DNA of 64,000 nt, taken from the NCBI RefSeq assembly GCF_949628215.1, contig NC_134277.1, forward strand, positions 53,144,918-53,208,917, read 5' to 3'. How positions within the stretch are numbered: the first letter of the stretch is position 1; the number at the start of each line of letters is the position of its first letter. This stretch comes from Phalacrocorax aristotelis. Lineage: Eukaryota; Chordata; Aves; Suliformes; Phalacrocoracidae. The notes under the pieces were generated by a model. That model was not told where the DNA came from and made no database searches. It worked only from the letters and a program-made list of their open reading frames with translations. Position numbers and translations under genes: made by a program. This document shows positions 60,376 to 64,000 of this stretch, piece after piece.

Positions 60376-63300
60376 TACGGCTACTTTTTTTGCAGTTTCC
60401 TAGTTTCGATGAAAGCAGCTGTTCTTCGATGTCTAGCCATCACCAATTTGCCTGGAGAACAGTTTGAAACCAAAAAGCAGATGAAGGCTCCACAGCTGGG
60501 AAGGGAACCAGGAATAAATGGAAGGAGCAGAGAAGTTCAAATCCATCAAGCAAATTGGCGACGTAGCGTGGGCCGGACAAACACTGTTCCCCCCGTGTTT
60601 ACATCTGTGGATCCTATTACATTATGTGAGTGACTGGAGTATTTGTCATGGGCAGAAAGGAAACTGTAACGGAACTAAAAAGGGGAAGACATGAATTATG
60701 GATAGTTACTGCTGAGAGTTGAAGAGGGGGAAACAGCAACGTTACCCAAGCTAACAGGCAGGAGGCAACTGAAATAGTTCACTCCTTCCTTTTTCCATGT
60801 CAGCAGATCCCTGGGTCTAGGGATGCTCTCTCAATCCTCTCTCACTCACAGTTCTCTCCTTGCTATTCTCTTTCCCACATCTGCGGCAAAGCCATCATTT
60901 TGCAGGACGTACGAACTACCCATCGAGGGTCTGATTTACGTTCCACTGATGCTGTGGTCTCAGCACAGCTATATCATTGCAGGAACAGAACAATGATTCA
61001 TAAACCCTGGACTCTGTGTATTCAAAATGCATGAGTGCAAAAAGGGAGGCTGCAAGAACAGCAGACTTCTTCCTAGCACTCTGGAAGGGAGTAAGGCATG
61101 ATCACCAAATGACCCAAACCAGAACCACTAGCAGAAAGTATGAATGTCCACTTATAACGAGAGCTGGAAGCCTTCTTGATCTCCTCCTTGGGAACACCCA
61201 TTCCAAGCTCTTCCTAAAGAGATGAAATCCATGCTGCTGAGCATACAGACATTTCCTACATCAGTAACCACAGCAGATCATGCACAATGAGGTTAAGAGA
61301 GGATCTTCTCAAAACTTGCAAACTCTCTGTGACTTTAAAGAAGGATCATTCTTTTCTTGTCCATCTAAAGGTGTCTCCTGAGTTGTGAGGCACTGATGCT
61401 CGACAGGACACTTCTGCAAATTCTGGGGGTTTCTATCATGGAGAGGTTTAAAAGGAGCAGGGATGCATCCTATTTACCTCCTCCTCCTCATAGAGGATTG
61501 TGAGGCTGGCCTAATTCTTTCCTTTTTCAGGAAAGAGGGAAGGAGACTGGGCATCATCTACTCATTTCCACTTGCATAAAGTCTCACTTTCTGAAGATTC
61601 TGTCAAAATTTTAAACCAGAGGAAGTGCTGAAAAAGCATCTTTTTGGGTGCATACAGCATGCATGTGCACACAAATACTCTTATTCACTACTGTGTTCAT
61701 ACACATTTGCTATCCCATCTCAGTTTGGGGTGCAGAGTGCTGAAGACATGAGGCCAGAGCTAACTGCACCTTCTAGAAACTCTTCGTTTCCTGAGTTATA
61801 TAGGCCACCCTGCGGCCTTTTGCTGTCCTCTTATTCTTCTTTCCTATCCTTCACCAACTCTTTGCAAACTGGTGCAGTGCCAAGAGAGTGGCAGCCATTA
61901 GAAAAGTAAGGATCATGGAAGACTTCCAATGTCCTCAGAAGAAATGCTGGTTATTAAGGACTGAGATACATTGCACTTGGTTGAACAGAACCAAAGCTGA
62001 TTCCTAAGAGGCAAAGGTTAATTAGACAAATGGCTCAAAAGGATCAATCTAGTCTAACTCATTATTTGTTGAATTTTTTTTTAATTTTAAAAGAGAGTTT
62101 AAAATAGACTAAGCAGCTGAAAATAATCCCCAAATTACCACACACACAAGGTAAAACCACAGAAGGCCTGAGACTGCCAGTAACATAATGATTACAGAGC
62201 AGTAGCCTAATGAATAAAGAACAAGCAAATCAAATACCTATATTAAATTACATTGAATGCAGCAAACTTGCCTGCATATATCTACTAAGGGGGACTAGGT
62301 ACAGACAGTAGCAATGCCGCTTAACTTCCAACATCATTCAAAACTCAGGGTGACAATACCGGAGGCTTCTCTGTCTCCACCTCCACCTACTCTTTCACTG
62401 GTTATTTCTGTGCCAAAGCCTTCACTACATGGTAATTCAGGCAGCAGAAGAGAATACTATTGCAAGGGGATGAGGGGGCAATAATCTGATGACAGTTATA
62501 TTTACTTACAAAAAACAGACAAGTAGTTTCAACTCACTTCTGACATACAGCAAAACAAAATCAGTTGCTCATATTAAAAAAGGGAGGAGGTGGCTTTTAG
62601 TTTCATTTATATAGTGATAAAATGTATTCTTCTTCCATATTGCATTACTTACTATATTTAGCTAAGAGTAATAATGTCTCCCTTCAAACAGTTTCACTTT
62701 ATGTCCAGTGGTTTTGAAATTAAGGAAAATGCTCCGTATAATGTTCACAGTCTTTGGGGGTTTTTTTTATTTTTTAATTTTTTCACAGGATGCCTGTTTC
62801 CTTATAATTCTGCAGGAAGAGAGAGGCTTACAAAGAGTGTTGCGTTTGAGGCAGCATTGATTTCTTCTGAGTCATTAAAACTGGACATGGGCAAGTTATT
62901 CAACTTGCACTAAATTATTCAAATCTGTCCAACAAGGGAGGAGACCAAGACTGAAAACAAATATTTAGAAGCTCATAAAAATCGAAGGTGACTTAGAGCT
63001 TCCAAATATAGGCATTATGTTACAGTGGAAGTGGTCTCTGGCATTTGGCTCTTTTTCCGGATTTTCTGAATCATTCCCTGCTGGGGTAGAGCTTCTTAGT
63101 TCCAGAAACAGCAGCTTCTCCAGTCCAATCCTGCCCTCCTGCACCAGTGGAAAAATGGAGTGGTGCTTAATTAAATCAAATGGGCATGTTTGGGAAAGGG
63201 CACACCACTGCACTACCTTTCTGCCATGAAGAACAAAGCTACCAACTAAATTACGGGGGCTTGGGATGCAAACCGATTAATAGGTACTCCAAGAATTTAC

Positions 63301-64000
63301 CCCTCTCACCCTTCAAGAGAGACTTGAACTTGGGAAGCAATAAAATGTGTTCTGAAATAGTTTGCACCCCTTTCTCCATCAGGTACGTGAACAATATGCT
63401 ATCAAACTCTTACGTGAAAGCTTCTCATGTCCCCTTATTCATTCTCAGAAGCCAAATGCAATATTACCTTGTCATACACATACATCCTCCTCTCAGAGTC
63501 CTGGGTATGCCCAGTTTAAAACCTTACAAAGTAATACAGTGGAAGTCTGTTTGTTTTGTTAAATACAGGCCCAAACACAAAGCTGCAGTTTGGTGGCAGG
63601 AAACCCACAATCACCTGGTGGCATCTGAGTGCCAGTAAAATTTAGCCTGGCATTATGCAAAGAGTACTGAAGGTTCCTGGCTGAATCTGGATACAGAACT
63701 TCAAAGTCTTTTATAGTATACTCTTAACAAAGAGATTGACCCTCAAAAGTTGGCTCCTACTTTGAATGGGCTGGCGGAGCGCCACAGCAATTGCACGTTT
63801 TGCATGAGCATCTCCTGCAGAAGACTTCATGCCAAAGTGGAATTGTTTAAACTGTGGAGGAGGCTGAAGACCGGGGATTAAAATAGGAGAATGTACACAA
63901 GAGGTGCTCAGAGAGATGCTATGAAATGGCTGAAGAGAGGCAGTGCAACGGGGAGGGAAGGAGCACTGCAGAAATCAATAGCGGTGCTTTGGTCAAGCGT

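Larger units (their letters stand above)
34521..64000 (-). other. EEPD1: Large EEPD1 intron (open at the right edge)
   Basis: About 29.5 kb upstream of the first visible EEPD1 exon without any recognisable coding exon on either strand. I looked for helix-hairpin-helix text and for the WNLQG- and QEL-type early EEP motifs and found none. Simple repeats are at 40.3, 43.4, 48.0 and 60.2 kb. Mammalian EEPD1 also has a very long intron after its main N-terminal exon, so this is most simply that intron. No CR1 copy was recognised in it. Confidence 0.7.

Noticed and set aside
1..64000. CRISPR arrays, operons, rRNA, tRNA, LTR retroelements, bacterial-type systems
   Set aside because: None was seen. 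The sequence is ordinary vertebrate nuclear DNA with spliced genes, and no direct-repeat array with regular spacers or cloverleaf candidate was recognised by eye.

Overview
This is a window of vertebrate nuclear DNA, most probably from a bird. It has long introns with sparse, short coding exons and GT-AG splice sites. The only interspersed repeats I can recognise are 3' fragments of CR1 LINEs, recognisable by their ORF2 C-terminal reading frame and the ATTCTATGATTCT-type tail. I see no Alu, L1 or LTR elements. CR1 as the dominant repeat at low density fits birds best, although turtles and crocodilians also carry CR1.

Two genes can be supported, both cut off at the window edges on their 5' sides and both recognised from protein similarity recalled from memory. 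The first, on the + strand at 1588-10740, is the 3' part of MATCAP2 (KIAA0895). Five exons encode the C-terminal 280 residues, including the zinc-protease motif HEIGTH and the stop codon. The second, on the - strand from 34520 down to 22469, is the 3' part of EEPD1. Five exons encode the C-terminal 257 residues, which form most of the endonuclease/exonuclease/phosphatase (EEP) fold. The genes point at each other, with about 10.5 kb between their likely 3' ends. I recall the same convergent order at human 7p14.2, so this looks like conserved synteny.

Layout: 1-1587 MATCAP2 intron with a CR1 fragment at its left end; 1588-10740 MATCAP2 exons and introns, with a reverse CR1 at about 7.3-7.8 kb; 10741 to about 11.6 kb likely MATCAP2 3' UTR; about 11.6-22.16 kb intergenic, no supported gene; 22.16-34.52 kb EEPD1 3' UTR, exons and introns, including two same-strand CR1 fragments next to a palindromic AT-rich block; 34.52-64 kb apparently EEPD1 intron only. 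The EEPD1 N-terminal exon(s), which in the family carry two helix-hairpin-helix domains and the start of the EEP domain, are not found and must lie beyond position 64000.

The genes have separate roles: MATCAP2 is a predicted tubulin tyrosine carboxypeptidase and EEPD1 acts at stalled replication forks and in membrane cholesterol handling. There is no operon-like logic and I find no convincing new biological system. The main points of interest are the zinc motif split by an intron, the EEP catalytic residues, the palindromic AT/CR1 cluster, and several non-coding stretches that look like candidate regulatory elements.
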